Assembly (NCBI RefSeq): GCF_016863635.1
Contig: NZ_BOPG01000012.1
Coordinates: 186,001 to 250,000, forward strand
Reading direction: 5' to 3'
Length of the DNA: 64,000 bases
Origin: Virgisporangium aurantiacum
GTDB lineage: Bacteria > Actinomycetota > Actinomycetes > Mycobacteriales > Micromonosporaceae
The position numbers were made by a program, and so were the translations under genes. The notes under the pieces are model-generated. The model was not told the origin of the DNA and searched no databases. It worked only from the letters and a program-made list of their open reading frames with translations. Shown here in pieces: positions 33,253 through 42,294 of this stretch; within the stretch, counting starts at the first letter, position 1, and each line of letters opens with the position of its first letter.

Positions 33253-33984
33253 ATGACCGACGAATCAATGCCCGCAGTGGTAGACCGGACGACCTTCCAG
33301 GCCGAGCTGGACAGGCTACGGGTTCGGGAGAAGGCACACACCCGCGAAGGCGACGCGATCGCCGCGGCCCGGCGGCGGCTGCCCATGGTGGAGGTCGACG
33401 CCACCATCGAGGTCATCGGTCCAAACGGACCGGTCACGATCCTCGACGTCTTCGACGGCCGCAAGCAGCTCATCGCGTACTTCCACGCCTGGTGGCCCGG
33501 CCTGCCCGCCGCGGAGCAGTGCGAGGGCTGCACGTTCTTCAACAGCCAGGTCCGCGAGCTGTCCTACATCCACTCCCGCGACGCCACGTACGCCACGCTC
33601 TGCAAGGGCCCGTACCAGCCGAGCGTCCGCTACCGGGACTTCCTGGGCCTGGAGATGCCGTGGTACTCGGTCGAGAAGACGGCGCCGCAACTCCTGGAGG
33701 GTCGTGACTGGCAGCGCCACCACCTGGTCTGCTACGTCCGCGACGGCGAGCGGGTCTTCGAGACGTACTACACCGGCGGTCGCGGCGTCGAGATCATGTC
33801 CCCCACCCACGGGCTGCTGGACATGACCGTCTACGGACGCCAGGAGACGTGGGAGGACTCCCCCGACGGCTGGCCCCAGCCCTGGGGTGACGCCAGCAAC
33901 CCCCAGGTCTGGCGCACGAACGGACGTCCCATCGTCCAGTGGGCACGCATCGAAGCCGGCCACTCCGACGACCTCGGCACCTGA
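33253..33984 (+). CDS. DUF899 thioredoxin-like protein
   Basis: 243 residues. VVDRTTFQAELDRLRVREKA at the N-terminus and LIAYFHAWWPGLPAAEQCEG leading to CTFF identify the DUF899 family, a thioredoxin-fold group of unknown activity often under control of small stress regulators. The two cysteines in QCEGCTFF form a CxxC-like pair. ATG 33253 has AAGGG 7 bp upstream; ATG 33238 lies within the second palindrome. Two operator-like palindromes suggest tight induction. Confidence 0.8.
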   Translation: MTDESMPAVVDRTTFQAELDRLRVREKAHTREGDAIAAARRRLPMVEVDATIEVIGPNGPVTILDVFDGRKQLIAYFHAWWPGLPAAEQCEGCTFFNSQVRELSYIHSRDATYATLCKGPYQPSVRYRDFLGLEMPWYSVEKTAPQLLEGRDWQRHHLVCYVRDGERVFETYYTGGRGVEIMSPTHGLLDMTVYGRQETWEDSPDGWPQPWGDASNPQVWRTNGRPIVQWARIEAGHSDDLGT

Positions 33985-34061
33985 CGATCGCGCCGATCCG
34001 GACCCCGGGATCCACACCCTCCGCGTCCGGACACGGTCGGCCGTCTGGCACGCTCTGCGTC

Positions 34062-34679
34062 ATGGACAACTCCGCGTGGGACGAGGTCGAAGCGGCCGTC
34101 GCCGCGGCCCCGTATCCGGTCCGGTCGTTGCCGCCGGACCCGGCCATGGCGGAGGCCGGCCTGGGGCTGCTGGGCATCACGGTGCGGTCGTGGCTCGGCG
34201 CCGTCGTGGCCCACACCGGCGGGCTGCTGGTCGACCACGGCTGGCTCCGGGTCCTCGGCAGCGGCGGCGAAGGGCTGCCCGACGTCACCGTCGAGGCCGA
34301 TCCCGCGATGGGCGGGCTGATCGTCGCCTACGACGTGCTCGGCGGGCATTTCGCCTGGGTGCCCGGTCAACCGGGCGCGCGCCCGACGGTCCACTATTTC
34401 GGCCCGGACACCCTCGACTGGCAGGACCTGGAGCAGGGATACGCCGCGTGGCTGGGCGCCGTGCTGGCCGGCTCGTTGACCCGCTTCTACGACACGTTGC
34501 GGTGGCCGGGCTGGGAGACAGAGGTGGGCGCGTTGCCGGCCGACCAGGGCATCACCGTGTTCCCGCCGCCGTGGAGCGAGGAGGGGCGGGACCTGTCGGC
34601 CGCCTCGCGCAGTCCCGCGCCGCTGCTGCAGATCGCGTCGTTCTGCCAGGACGCCGCGCAGCAACTCGGGCCGGGCTGA
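34062..34679 (+). CDS. DUF2625 family protein
   Basis: 205 residues. RSLPPDPAMAEAGLGLLGIT, then SWLGAVVAHTGGLLVDHGWL and RVLGSGG match DUF2625, a cytosolic SMI1/KNR4-like family of unknown function whose relatives occur in toxin-immunity neighbourhoods. The protein ends with FPPPWSEEGRDLSAASRSP. No Shine-Dalgarno is seen; CACGCT 7 nt before ATG 34062 may give a leaderless transcript. Confidence 0.75.
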   Translation: MDNSAWDEVEAAVAAAPYPVRSLPPDPAMAEAGLGLLGITVRSWLGAVVAHTGGLLVDHGWLRVLGSGGEGLPDVTVEADPAMGGLIVAYDVLGGHFAWVPGQPGARPTVHYFGPDTLDWQDLEQGYAAWLGAVLAGSLTRFYDTLRWPGWETEVGALPADQGITVFPPPWSEEGRDLSAASRSPAPLLQIASFCQDAAQQLGPG

Positions 34680-34706
34680 GGGCCCCGGCCGGACTGCCGG
34701 GGCCCT
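34679..34706. terminator. Bidirectional hairpin between convergent genes
   Basis: AGGGCCCCGGC pairs with GCCGGGGCCCT around a 6-base loop, starting on the last base of the DUF2625 stop. It lies between two convergent genes and can serve both. Confidence 0.7.
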
Positions 34707-34712
34707 GCGCCG

Positions 34713-36089
34713 TCAGGCCGACCGGCGCTCGTACGCGCCGGCGTCGACCCGGGGACCGTAGACGCGCGGTTGGTCGTCGAGGTCGAGCGTCGCGCCGTAC
34801 GTGTCGACGCCGAGGTTCAGCGCCGGCGAGCCGGACCTCAGGTGGTAGTCGGTGGCGGACTGGAACAGCGGGTTCGCCGTCGTCGAGGACGGGGCGGTCC
34901 CGACGCCGCCGGGTGCGGCGGTCGAGTTGATCCCGTTGTAGTTCCAGCCGTGGTACACGTTGTGGCCCTCGTCGATCGGGCCGTCGGTGTACCCGGTGTT
35001 GATGGCCTGCACGACGTTGTTGTGGAACGTCACGTCGGCGTCCGGGCCGACCGACAGCGGCCCGGGATCGGCGCTGCGCATCACGATGGTGTTGTTGGTG
35101 ATCGTGGTGCGTTCGACGCCGCCGAACCGGCCGTCGCCGCCCTGCACGTTGAAGCCGTAGGCGCCGGCCGGAGCCGAGGCGGTCGTGACGATCAGGTTGT
35201 TCTGGTACGTGGTGTCGGCGGTCCCGTCGTTGCCCAGTTCGGTGAACGTCTGGTTGTCGGTCGCCCGGTTGTGGTGCACCGACGTGAACGTCGCGCCGTA
35301 GATCTCCACGGCCGAGCCGTCCAGCCCGAAGTCGGACGACGCGCCGACGTTGCCCACGAACGTGTTGTGGTCGATCTCGACGTGGTCGACCGTCAGCACC
35401 GCGACGCCGCAGGCGCCGTAGTCGTCGTCCCCGGTGTCGGGCTCGGGCTCGATGACGGTCGTGTTGTGGCTCAGGACGCTGCCGGTGACCCGCAGCCGGT
35501 CGCCGCCCTCCTGCGCCTGCACGCCGATCGCGTTGCCGGTCGCGGTGACCCGGCGCACCACGACGTCCGGCGCCGACACCGCGATGCCGACCTTGTCGAC
35601 GTCGCCGCCGTTCTGCACCTGCAGATCCTGCACGGCGACGAACGGCGCCGTCACGTCGACGGTGTGCGCGTCGCCGCCACCACCGTCGAGAACCGGCCGG
35701 GCGCCGGTGCCGTACGAGCCGTAGGTGACCGAGGCGACGCCGGCGAGCAGCCGCGCGTCGTCGAACCGCTGGCCCTGCCGGAACAGCACCGCGTCACCGG
35801 GGTGCAGCGTCCTCCGGTTGACCTCGGCGACGGTCCGCCACGCCGTGGCCGGCGACGTGCCGGCGCGGGTGTCGTCGCCGGTCGCGTCGACGTAGTAGGT
35901 CGTCGCGGCCCGCACCTCCACGACCGCCCCTCCGCCGGCGGTCGGGTCGAGGGTCCGCGTGTGAAAGTGCCCGCCATTGCCGGCGGACGTCGGGCCGGCC
36001 GGCGCGGCGAACGCCGGGCCGGTTGGTAAGGCCAGTAACGCGGCGGCCACGCAGGCGGCGCCGCGTCGGCGCCATGTAGAGATAGACAT
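34713..36089 (-). CDS. Secreted right-handed parallel beta-helix protein
   Basis: 458 residues. A signal peptide (about 1-28, cleavage after AFA) precedes TYYVDATGDDTRAGTSPATA, the common opening of pectate-lyase-like secreted beta-helix proteins, then many short repeated strands (VEIDHNTFVGNVG, TTITNNTIVMRS, VTFHNNVVQA) forming the helix. It ends PRVYGPRVDAGAYER, a frequent terminus in the same group. It probably binds or cleaves a polysaccharide; no catalytic residues could be assigned. A hairpin (CGCGTCG/CGACGCG, 36153-36172) lies in the region upstream shared with the next divergent gene. Confidence 0.8.
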   Translation of the reverse strand: MSISTWRRRGAACVAAALLALPTGPAFAAPAGPTSAGNGGHFHTRTLDPTAGGGAVVEVRAATTYYVDATGDDTRAGTSPATAWRTVAEVNRRTLHPGDAVLFRQGQRFDDARLLAGVASVTYGSYGTGARPVLDGGGGDAHTVDVTAPFVAVQDLQVQNGGDVDKVGIAVSAPDVVVRRVTATGNAIGVQAQEGGDRLRVTGSVLSHNTTVIEPEPDTGDDDYGACGVAVLTVDHVEIDHNTFVGNVGASSDFGLDGSAVEIYGATFTSVHHNRATDNQTFTELGNDGTADTTYQNNLIVTTASAPAGAYGFNVQGGDGRFGGVERTTITNNTIVMRSADPGPLSVGPDADVTFHNNVVQAINTGYTDGPIDEGHNVYHGWNYNGINSTAAPGGVGTAPSSTTANPLFQSATDYHLRSGSPALNLGVDTYGATLDLDDQPRVYGPRVDAGAYERRSA

Positions 36090-36235
36090 CGGACCTGAAT
36101 ATCATCCTTCGTCGATACGTTCGAGACCCGAAGGGTGAATCGAAGGGATCGCGCGTCGTGTATGCGACGCGACGTATCCGGCGCCGCTCCGGTGACCCTT
36201 TCACCAGGAGACACCCGATCCCATTGGAGGTCACC

Positions 36236-37342
36236 ATGTCGATCCGAAGGCGGTTCGGCGCGCTCGTCGCCGGCTCCCTGCTGGCGATCGTCGGCGCGAT
36301 CGCGGTTCCCGGCCAGGCAGACGCGGCTCCGCCGTCGTCGGCCGTGTGGGGATTCGCGTACATGCACGACCCGACGCCACCGTCGGGCACCGTGATGGAT
36401 CCGAGCCGGCAATGGGGAAGCTGGCGGACCGCCTTCCCGCTGGACCTCGCCACCGTCGACCATCTCGGCCCGGGCAGCTACGTGGTCCGGTTCCCGCACA
36501 TCGCGACCCGCGGCGGCGTCGCGCACGTCACGGCCGTCATCGGGACCGGGCCGGCCTGGTGCCAGCTCGGCAAGTGGTACCCGCAGGGCACGGACCAGCT
36601 CGTCGAGGTGCAGTGCTTCCGCCACGGCGGCACGCCCGACGACACGCGGTTCGCGATCGTGTTCTCCGACCGGTCCGGCCCGCTGCCCCTGCCGGGCGGG
36701 TTCGGCTACGTCCACGCCGACGCGGGTGGCTCGATCATCAACGAGTACAACTCGACCGGCGCGCCGAACGCCACCGGCTACGGCGGCGGAGGCTTCTACA
36801 AGGTGCTCCTGCCGGGCGTCGGCCCGGGCGTCGGATTCGCCGGCAACATCCAGGTGACGGCCGCAGAGCCGAGCGCCTCCCGCCGGTGCAAGGTCGCCGA
36901 CACCGCGTGGAGCGGTGCGGACATCTACGCCTACGTCACCTGCGTCGACGGCGTCACCAGCAAACCCGCCGACAGCGGGTTCACGCTGACCTATCACCGC
37001 GAACGCCCGGTCTTCGGTGAGGTGGGGCCGCCGAAGCGGTTCGGCTACGTCCTGAGCGGAACGTTCATCCCCTCCCCCGGCACCGACTTCAACAGCGCCG
37101 GCGCACCCAACGTGGTCACTCCCTCGGGCATCGGGCAGACCATGGTGACGTTCACCAAGCTCGGGGTCAAGGAGACGCACGCCGAGGTCACCGCGTTCGG
37201 CGGCGGTCCGGACTACTGCTCGCTGCAGGACGTCTGGCACAACCTCGGCAGCGACGGCGTGATCCGCAACGTCATCTGCTTCGACGACACCGGCACCCAG
37301 GCCGACAACCCCGCGTTCGTCACCTTCACCTCCCGCGCCTGA
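36236..37342 (+). CDS. Secreted protein with three internal repeats, unknown function
   Basis: 368 residues. A signal peptide ends near QADA-A (about residue 31). The mature protein consists of three repeats of about 110 residues, each starting with an aromatic-Gly-Tyr segment (WGFAYMHDPTPPSG; FGYVHADAGGSIINEYNSTG; FGYVLSGTFIPSPGTDFNSA), each with a VxFxxLG-like strand and a conserved pair of cysteines ending in VxCF. It is probably a beta-rich extracellular protein; no known family is assigned. ATG 36236 has TTGGAGG 5 bp upstream. A strong terminator follows. Confidence 0.7.
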   Translation: MSIRRRFGALVAGSLLAIVGAIAVPGQADAAPPSSAVWGFAYMHDPTPPSGTVMDPSRQWGSWRTAFPLDLATVDHLGPGSYVVRFPHIATRGGVAHVTAVIGTGPAWCQLGKWYPQGTDQLVEVQCFRHGGTPDDTRFAIVFSDRSGPLPLPGGFGYVHADAGGSIINEYNSTGAPNATGYGGGGFYKVLLPGVGPGVGFAGNIQVTAAEPSASRRCKVADTAWSGADIYAYVTCVDGVTSKPADSGFTLTYHRERPVFGEVGPPKRFGYVLSGTFIPSPGTDFNSAGAPNVVTPSGIGQTMVTFTKLGVKETHAEVTAFGGGPDYCSLQDVWHNLGSDGVIRNVICFDDTGTQADNPAFVTFTSRA

Positions 37343-37362
37343 CCCCGCACCACGACCAGAAA

Positions 37363-37409
37363 TAAACGATGCTCGATCCGGTGCGGCTCATCGGATCGAG
37401 CGTCGTTTA
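37363..37409. terminator. Long bidirectional terminator
   Basis: TAAACGATGCTCGATCCG (37363-37380) pairs with CGGATCGAGCGTCGTTTA (37392-37409), an 18-bp stem with one mismatch and A/T-rich flanks on both strands. It separates convergent genes; the stop codon of the minus-strand gene lies inside its right arm. Confidence 0.85.
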
Positions 37410-38069
37410 TGCGCGGCGGGTGCGGCGGCGGCCGGGGAAGCGGACCGTGGCCAGCGCCGCCACCGCCAACGCCGTCGCCAGGAGGACGGCCCAGCGGTCG
37501 TGCGCCGGCGCCCAGGCCGACCCGCCGACCTGGGTCACCAGTTCGATCCGCTCGGGCAGCAGCAGCGCGCCGATCAGCAGGAGCAGCGCCGCCGGCGCGG
37601 CGATCGGGCTGGTCACCCCGCGGGCGGAGCCGCGCCACAGGCACACCGCCGCCGCCAGGCCGACCGCGGCGAACGTCGCCGCCTCCAGGGTCAGGTCGCC
37701 GAGCGGGAGGCGGCTGCCGGCCCCCTGTTCGGCGCCGGCGACGGTGACACCGAGCGTCGCGGTCCACCAGAGGGCGGCCGCGGCGGCGGCCCACAGCGTC
37801 CGGACCGCGGTGACCAGCCCGAGCGGTGCCGGGACGGCGACGGTGGTCGGTTTCGCCGGGTCGTCGAACAGGAAGACGATGCCGACACCGAGACAGGCCG
37901 AGGCGATCCGGAGCAGGCCGACGAGGTCGTCGGGCTGCAGGGCCGTGGGCGTCAGCGAGGGGACGGCAGGGATCGCGAAACCCACGGCGGCGGCGGCGCC
38001 GAACGGCAGCCAGCGGGCGGCCCGCAGCAACGGGACGGCGAGCAGCCCGGCGACGGTCAGGAGGCGCAC
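37407..38069 (-). CDS. Multi-pass membrane protein of the ABC operon
   Basis: 220 residues with about six hydrophobic helices (LLTVAGLLAVPLLRAARWLP, LVGLLRIASACLGVGIVFLF, APAALLLLIGALLLPERIEL). It resembles small permease partners or integral membrane subunits of ABC-2-like exporters. GTG 38069 overlaps the preceding permease gene by 13 bp. It is the last gene of a five-gene operon that starts with the ECF sigma factor. Confidence 0.65.
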   Translation of the reverse strand: MRLLTVAGLLAVPLLRAARWLPFGAAAAVGFAIPAVPSLTPTALQPDDLVGLLRIASACLGVGIVFLFDDPAKPTTVAVPAPLGLVTAVRTLWAAAAAALWWTATLGVTVAGAEQGAGSRLPLGDLTLEAATFAAVGLAAAVCLWRGSARGVTSPIAAPAALLLLIGALLLPERIELVTQVGGSAWAPAHDRWAVLLATALAVAALATVRFPGRRRTRRA

Positions 38070-39628
38070 CCGACGGTCCTCTCCTCGGGGGGCGGCTGGG
38101 CTGCGACGGGCACCCCGAGCAGTGCGGCGAACCGGTCGACGCCGGCCGTCGGGTCGGTCAGCGCGGCCCAGTGCTGCCGCACGAGCGTGGTGGCCTCGCC
38201 GACGGGTCGCTTCAGCAGGGCCAGCCCGGACGCCGCGTCGCTGTCGGGAACGCTGACGCCGATGCGGGTCAGCACCGGGTCGCCCAGGCTCAGCGAGCCC
38301 CAGCTGAACTTGTCGGCCTCGCGGAGACCGGCGGCGATGTGCCCGCCGGCCTGCCCCACCAGCCAGACGACCAGCGCGCCCCGCGCACCGCAGACCAGCC
38401 CGCTGCCGTTGTCGGGACTCGCGCCGGTGATCAGGCGGAACGCCACCGCCGCGGCGAGCGCCGCGGCCGCCCGGTCGGACCACTCGGTGCCGATCGGGAC
38501 GGCGTCCGGCATCCCGGCGGTGCGGTCGTCGTCCCGTCGGACCGCGGCCTCCGCCTGCAGCTCCTCCAGCGAACTGCTCGACCCCAGCCACTCGCCGTCG
38601 ACCGGAATGCGCTGCCGCACGAACAGGGCCGGACCGGCGGAGGGCATCGGGCGCCGTACCGCGCGGACCGTCTCGGCCCAGGCGTCGATCCACGGGGTGA
38701 AGTCGTCGAACGCGCAGTACGTCGACCCGTCGACGGTCCGGCAGGTGTGCAGCGGCGCCGGCGCGGCGACCGCCGCCGCCCGGGCCCGCACCACGTCGGT
38801 GTTCGCCGGGACCTGCACCGCCACTCCGGCGACGACCAGCGCACCCGCGAGCCCGCCGGCCACGGAGACAGGGACGCCCCGCGCACCGGCCCGCACCAGC
38901 GCGGCGACGGCCAGCACGGCCGTCACCCCGACGACGTAGACCAGGTGACCGGTGGACGGCCGATCGACCAGCTCGGCCGGCAGCGCGTACGGCGGCGTAC
39001 GGAAGATCAGCGGCAGCACCGCCATCAGCGGCCGCGCGGGTGTGCCGGCGACACCGCCGATCAAAACGAGCACCAGGATGCCCAGCACACCGACCGGCGC
39101 CACCACGACGCTGCGGACGAGCCCGGCGAGCCCGATACCGATCACCCCGAGCAGCAGCACCAGCGCGGGCGAGGTGAGCACCTCGGCCCACTGCGGGCGG
39201 CCCGCGGCACCCGGCAGCGCGGCCGACACCCCCAGGCGCAGCAGCACCAGCACCGTCACCAGGCCCCCGGTCGGCAGCAACGCGAGCAGCAGCCCGGCGG
39301 TCCGCCGCGCCCGCGACATCGTGAGCACACCGAAGAACTCGTCGACGTGATGCCGGTGCGCCCGCAGCGCGCCCAGGTTCGCCGCGACCATCACCGCGCT
39401 GCCGAACAACAGCAGCACGAGGAACTGCAGTTCCAGCGCGGCATCGCGGAGCCCGGGGTAGCGGTCGTCACCCCGGGCCAGGAAGAAGAGCCACGGCCCC
39501 AGGAACAGCACCGACGCGGCGAGCACCAGCGGATGGCGGACCAGCCGGACCGACTCGACCCGCGCGAGCGCAAGCATCGGCCCGCGATGGTCGACCACGG
39601 GCGCCGGCCGCTCGAGAAGCGCGGTCAC
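38057..39628 (-). CDS. ABC transporter permease with a large soluble insert
   Basis: 523 residues. Six or more helices in the N-terminal 290 residues (VLAASVLFLGPWLFFLA, LVTVLVLLRLGVSAAL, LVYVVGVTAVLAVAALVRAG) are followed by a soluble extracytoplasmic-like domain of about 230 residues starting near QVPANTDVVRARAAAV, with a CRTVDGSTYCAF cysteine pair. This is the membrane partner of the ATPase encoded upstream, with which it overlaps by four bases. Substrate unknown. Confidence 0.75.
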   Translation of the reverse strand: MTALLERPAPVVDHRGPMLALARVESVRLVRHPLVLAASVLFLGPWLFFLARGDDRYPGLRDAALELQFLVLLLFGSAVMVAANLGALRAHRHHVDEFFGVLTMSRARRTAGLLLALLPTGGLVTVLVLLRLGVSAALPGAAGRPQWAEVLTSPALVLLLGVIGIGLAGLVRSVVVAPVGVLGILVLVLIGGVAGTPARPLMAVLPLIFRTPPYALPAELVDRPSTGHLVYVVGVTAVLAVAALVRAGARGVPVSVAGGLAGALVVAGVAVQVPANTDVVRARAAAVAAPAPLHTCRTVDGSTYCAFDDFTPWIDAWAETVRAVRRPMPSAGPALFVRQRIPVDGEWLGSSSSLEELQAEAAVRRDDDRTAGMPDAVPIGTEWSDRAAAALAAAVAFRLITGASPDNGSGLVCGARGALVVWLVGQAGGHIAAGLREADKFSWGSLSLGDPVLTRIGVSVPDSDAASGLALLKRPVGEATTLVRQHWAALTDPTAGVDRFAALLGVPVAAQPPPEERTVGCAS

Positions 39629-40485
39629 CGTTCGACGCCCACGAGCGTGAGGTAACCGTCCTCAATGGACGGCTCGAGGAGATCCGCGCCGGACGGCGGG
39701 TCGCCGACGTGCCGGAACAGCCCGCTGCCGGTGCGCCACGAGGCGAACGCGTCGGGTTCGCGGGTGCCGCTGGTCCACACCCGGCCGGCGGCCAGCGCGG
39801 CGAGGTCGGCCGGTGGACCGGAGAACCGCACGCCGCCGTGGTCGAGGACGATCACCTCCCGGCACAGCGACATCACGTCCTCGGTCTGGTGGGTCGACAG
39901 CAGCACGGCCCGGTTCTCGCCCAGGTCGGCGAACAGCTCCCGGAACCGCATGCGCTGCTCCGGGTCGAGGCCCACGGTCGGCTCGTCGAACACCAACAGG
40001 TCGGGGTCGCCGACGAGCGCGGCGGCGAGGGCGACGCGCTGGCGCATGCCGCCGGACAGGGTGCGGATCCGCTTGCCGCGCCGCTCGGTGAGCCCGACCG
40101 CGTCGAGCACCCGGCGGACCTCGGCGTGCCGGGTCCGCCGGTCGGTCAACTCCTTGAGGATCGCGACGTAGTCGACGAACTCGAACGCCGTGAACGACGG
40201 GTGGAACCCGGGGTCCTGCGGCAGGTAACCGAGCCGGCGCCGGGCGGCGAGCCGACCGGGACCGGTCTGCGGGTCGTGTCCGTAGATCGACAGCTCGCCC
40301 GCGTCCGGGTTGATCGCCGTCGCGACGATGCGCAGCAGCGTCGTCTTGCCGGCGCCGTTCGGCCCGAGCAGCCCGGTGACGCCGGTGTCGAGCGTGAACG
40401 ACACGCCGTCGAGCGCCGTCGTGCGGCCGTACCGCAGCGACAGGTTGGTCGCCCGTAACGCGACGGTGGTCGCGGTGGTCGTCAT
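39625..40485 (-). CDS. ABC transporter ATP-binding protein
   Basis: 286 residues. Walker A GPNGAGKTT, signature LSGGMRQRV, Walker B LLVFDEPTVGLDPE and switch VLLSTHQTED are intact. The fold is that of ABC-2 exporter ATPases (GYLPQDPGFHPSFTAFEFVD). ATG 40485 overlaps the anti-sigma gene's stop by four bases and its own stop overlaps the permease start, showing strict translational coupling in the operon. Confidence 0.92.
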   Translation of the reverse strand: MTTTATTVALRATNLSLRYGRTTALDGVSFTLDTGVTGLLGPNGAGKTTLLRIVATAINPDAGELSIYGHDPQTGPGRLAARRRLGYLPQDPGFHPSFTAFEFVDYVAILKELTDRRTRHAEVRRVLDAVGLTERRGKRIRTLSGGMRQRVALAAALVGDPDLLVFDEPTVGLDPEQRMRFRELFADLGENRAVLLSTHQTEDVMSLCREVIVLDHGGVRFSGPPADLAALAAGRVWTSGTREPDAFASWRTGSGLFRHVGDPPSGADLLEPSIEDGYLTLVGVER

Positions 40486-41315
40486 CGGTTCCTCCGGGTG
40501 AGGGGACGGTGGGGGAAGCGGCCCGTGTCGAACGCGGCGGCACGACGACGCAGCCCGAGGGCGGCGACGGCCGCACCGACGGCGATGACCGCCTGGCCGG
40601 CGAGGGAGAAGAGCACGGCGTTCGTCGACAGGCCGGTGACCACGACGAGCACCAGCCACCCGGCGCCGACCACCGACGCGGCGGGCACCGGGCCGAGCCG
40701 CGGCGCGAGCATCAGCGCCGCCGCGGTGAGGCCGAGGGACGGCAGGAACCAGCCGACGATCGGCAGGCCCTCGGTGGTCATCGTGAGCGTGGCCGCGGCG
40801 GCGAGCAGGGAGACGACCGACAGCACGGCGAAGCACCGCAGCAGCACCAGCCGGAACGTGTGGATCGGTGCCACCACGGTCAACTCGTAGGTGGGATCGG
40901 TGCGCGGGCCGAACGCGGCCGCCACGCCGAGCAGCGGCAGCAACGGCGTCAGCACCAGGAACACGATCGGGTCGGCGAGATGTGCCAGGCCGGCCGTGAG
41001 CGCGATCGTCACCGCGACGGCGGAGAGCCACGACAGGCGCAGCGCCGGGGTCGCGGCGAGCAGCCGGGCGGTGGACTCGGACACGCCGACCGCGACGAGC
41101 ATTCGCTCGACCGGACCGGGAAAGGGCGCGTCCAGCTCGGCGTCGAGGCGGTTCCACCCGTCGTCGGCGAGCGCCGGCGACGCGGCGGCGGTCAGCCGGG
41201 CCCGGCAGTCCTCGCACGCGGCGAGGTGCGCCTCCACCGACCAGGTGAACGGCGCGGCGAATGCTCCGGTGGCGTATCCGGTGAGGTCGGAGTCGGTGAG
41301 ATGCCAGGAGGTCAT
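40482..41315 (-). CDS. Membrane anti-sigma factor with zinc-finger HxxxCxxC motif
   Basis: 277 residues. The N-terminal zinc-binding anti-sigma domain carries EAHLAACEDCRARL (HxxxCxxC). It is followed by about six membrane helices, unusual for the usually single-pass ZAS proteins. It lies directly downstream of the ECF sigma gene and overlaps it by four bases, so it should hold that sigma factor at the membrane and release it on a signal, coupling it to the ABC transporter genes that follow. Confidence 0.8.
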   Translation of the reverse strand: MTSWHLTDSDLTGYATGAFAAPFTWSVEAHLAACEDCRARLTAAASPALADDGWNRLDAELDAPFPGPVERMLVAVGVSESTARLLAATPALRLSWLSAVAVTIALTAGLAHLADPIVFLVLTPLLPLLGVAAAFGPRTDPTYELTVVAPIHTFRLVLLRCFAVLSVVSLLAAAATLTMTTEGLPIVGWFLPSLGLTAAALMLAPRLGPVPAASVVGAGWLVLVVVTGLSTNAVLFSLAGQAVIAVGAAVAALGLRRRAAAFDTGRFPHRPLTRRNR

Positions 41316-41855
41316 GTCAGCTCCTGTCGGAGTTGCCGGCGGGCCCGCATCGCCCGGGTCTTGACGGTGCCGGGCGGGATGCCGAGCAGCACGGCGGCCT
41401 CGCCGGTGGTCAGGCCGTCGAGGACCGTGGCCTGGACGACCGCGCGCAGTTCCGGCGAGAGCCGTTCGAGTGCCCCGCCGAGGTCACCGTGCTCGACGCC
41501 GCGCAGCACGAGGTCCTCCGCCGACGACGCCGACGAATCGGTCGGCGGGCGGAACCAGGACAGCATCTGCCGCAGGCGTTCGCGGGCGCCGTGCCGGCGC
41601 AGCGCGTCGACCAACCGGCGTGACCCGATCCGCCACAGCCACCCCGCGACGTCGCCGGGTTCGCGGTAGTGGGCCGCCCCGCCGCGCCACAGGTCGAGGA
41701 ACGTCTCCTGGACGACGTCGTCGACCAGCGTCTCACCGGTACCGCAGCCGCAACGTCAGCCACACGGAGTGACGCCGGTAGAACGCCTCGAAGGCGGCCC
41801 GGTCGCCGACGGCGATCCGGGCCAGCAGATCGGCGTCGCGCGGCGTCGGTGTCAC
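41312..41855 (-). pseudogene. ECF sigma factor with a frameshift between regions 2.1 and 2.2
   Basis: The first 40 codons from GTG 41855 (ADLLARIAVGDRAAFEAFYR) encode the start of sigma region 2, then TGA at 41735-41733. The remaining region 2 and region 4 continue in another frame from about 41737 (ETLVDDVVQETFLDLWRGGA; LSPELRAVVQATVLDGLTTG; GIPPGTVKTRAMRARRQL) to 41312. The expected text between is a YRCGDETL-like stretch, so a few bases (for example one GGTGCGGT repeat unit) seem lost. Either the gene is inactive, or there is a sequence error; a short C-terminal product from 41614 would lack the -10 binding region. Confidence 0.8.
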
Positions 41856-41902
41856 ACCCCATCATCGTCGCGAGGGGGCCGATCGGTTCACGGTCGGACC
41901 GG

Positions 41903-42220
41903 TCAGGCGCCGGCTTCCTGCTGGCGCTGGTAGTTCTCGTTCTGGCGGAGAGCCTCTTCGAGCTGGTCCTCGAGGATGATGATCCGGCAGGCGGCTTCCA
42001 ACGGGGTGCCCCGGGCGACCAGGTCCCGCGCCCGGACGGCGAGTCGTAGCTGGTAGCGGGAGTAGCGGCGGTGCCCGCCGCCCGATCGGAACGGGGTGAT
42101 CAGTTTCGCCTCGTCGAGGCGGCGCAGGAAGTCCTGCGTGGCGCCGGTGATCTCCGCGGCGCGGCCCATGGTGTAGGCGGGGTAGTCGTCGTCGCCGAAC
42201 ATGTCATCCGGTGGGGCCAT
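41903..42220 (-). CDS. MerR-family regulator
   Basis: 105 residues. A MerR HTH starts at YTMGRAAEITGATQDFLRRL, followed by the wing FRSGGGHRRYSRYQLRLAV and a short C-terminal coiled-coil (EDQLEEALRQNENYQRQQ) without an effector domain. This form is common in actinobacteria. ATG 42220 (MAPPDD) is chosen because ACGGAGAG lies upstream and conservation begins there. It lies immediately downstream of the hairpin that ends the small ORF. Confidence 0.85.
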   Translation of the reverse strand: MAPPDDMFGDDDYPAYTMGRAAEITGATQDFLRRLDEAKLITPFRSGGGHRRYSRYQLRLAVRARDLVARGTPLEAACRIIILEDQLEEALRQNENYQRQQEAGA

Positions 42221-42262
42221 CCAAAAACTCTCCGTGAGGGGTCCTACTGAGGGGCAATACGA

Positions 42263-42290
42263 GGGCCCCGGCGCGGAAGCGCCGGGGCCC
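42263..42290 (-). terminator. Strong hairpin between the small ORF and the MerR gene
   Basis: GGGCCCCGGCGC pairs perfectly with GCGCCGGGGCCC around a 4-base loop. On the minus strand it starts 5 bp after the stop of the candidate small ORF and ends 43 bp before the MerR start. Confidence 0.75.
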
Positions 42291-42294
42291 AGGG

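Noticed and set aside
39662..41217. Long extensions upstream of the ABC ATPase and in other frames
   Set aside because: Arg-rich antisense or out-of-frame shadows of the anti-sigma and ATPase genes.
41733..41740. Programmed ribosomal frameshift in the ECF sigma gene
   Set aside because: No slippery heptamer or downstream structure is seen; simple loss of a few bases explains the pattern better.
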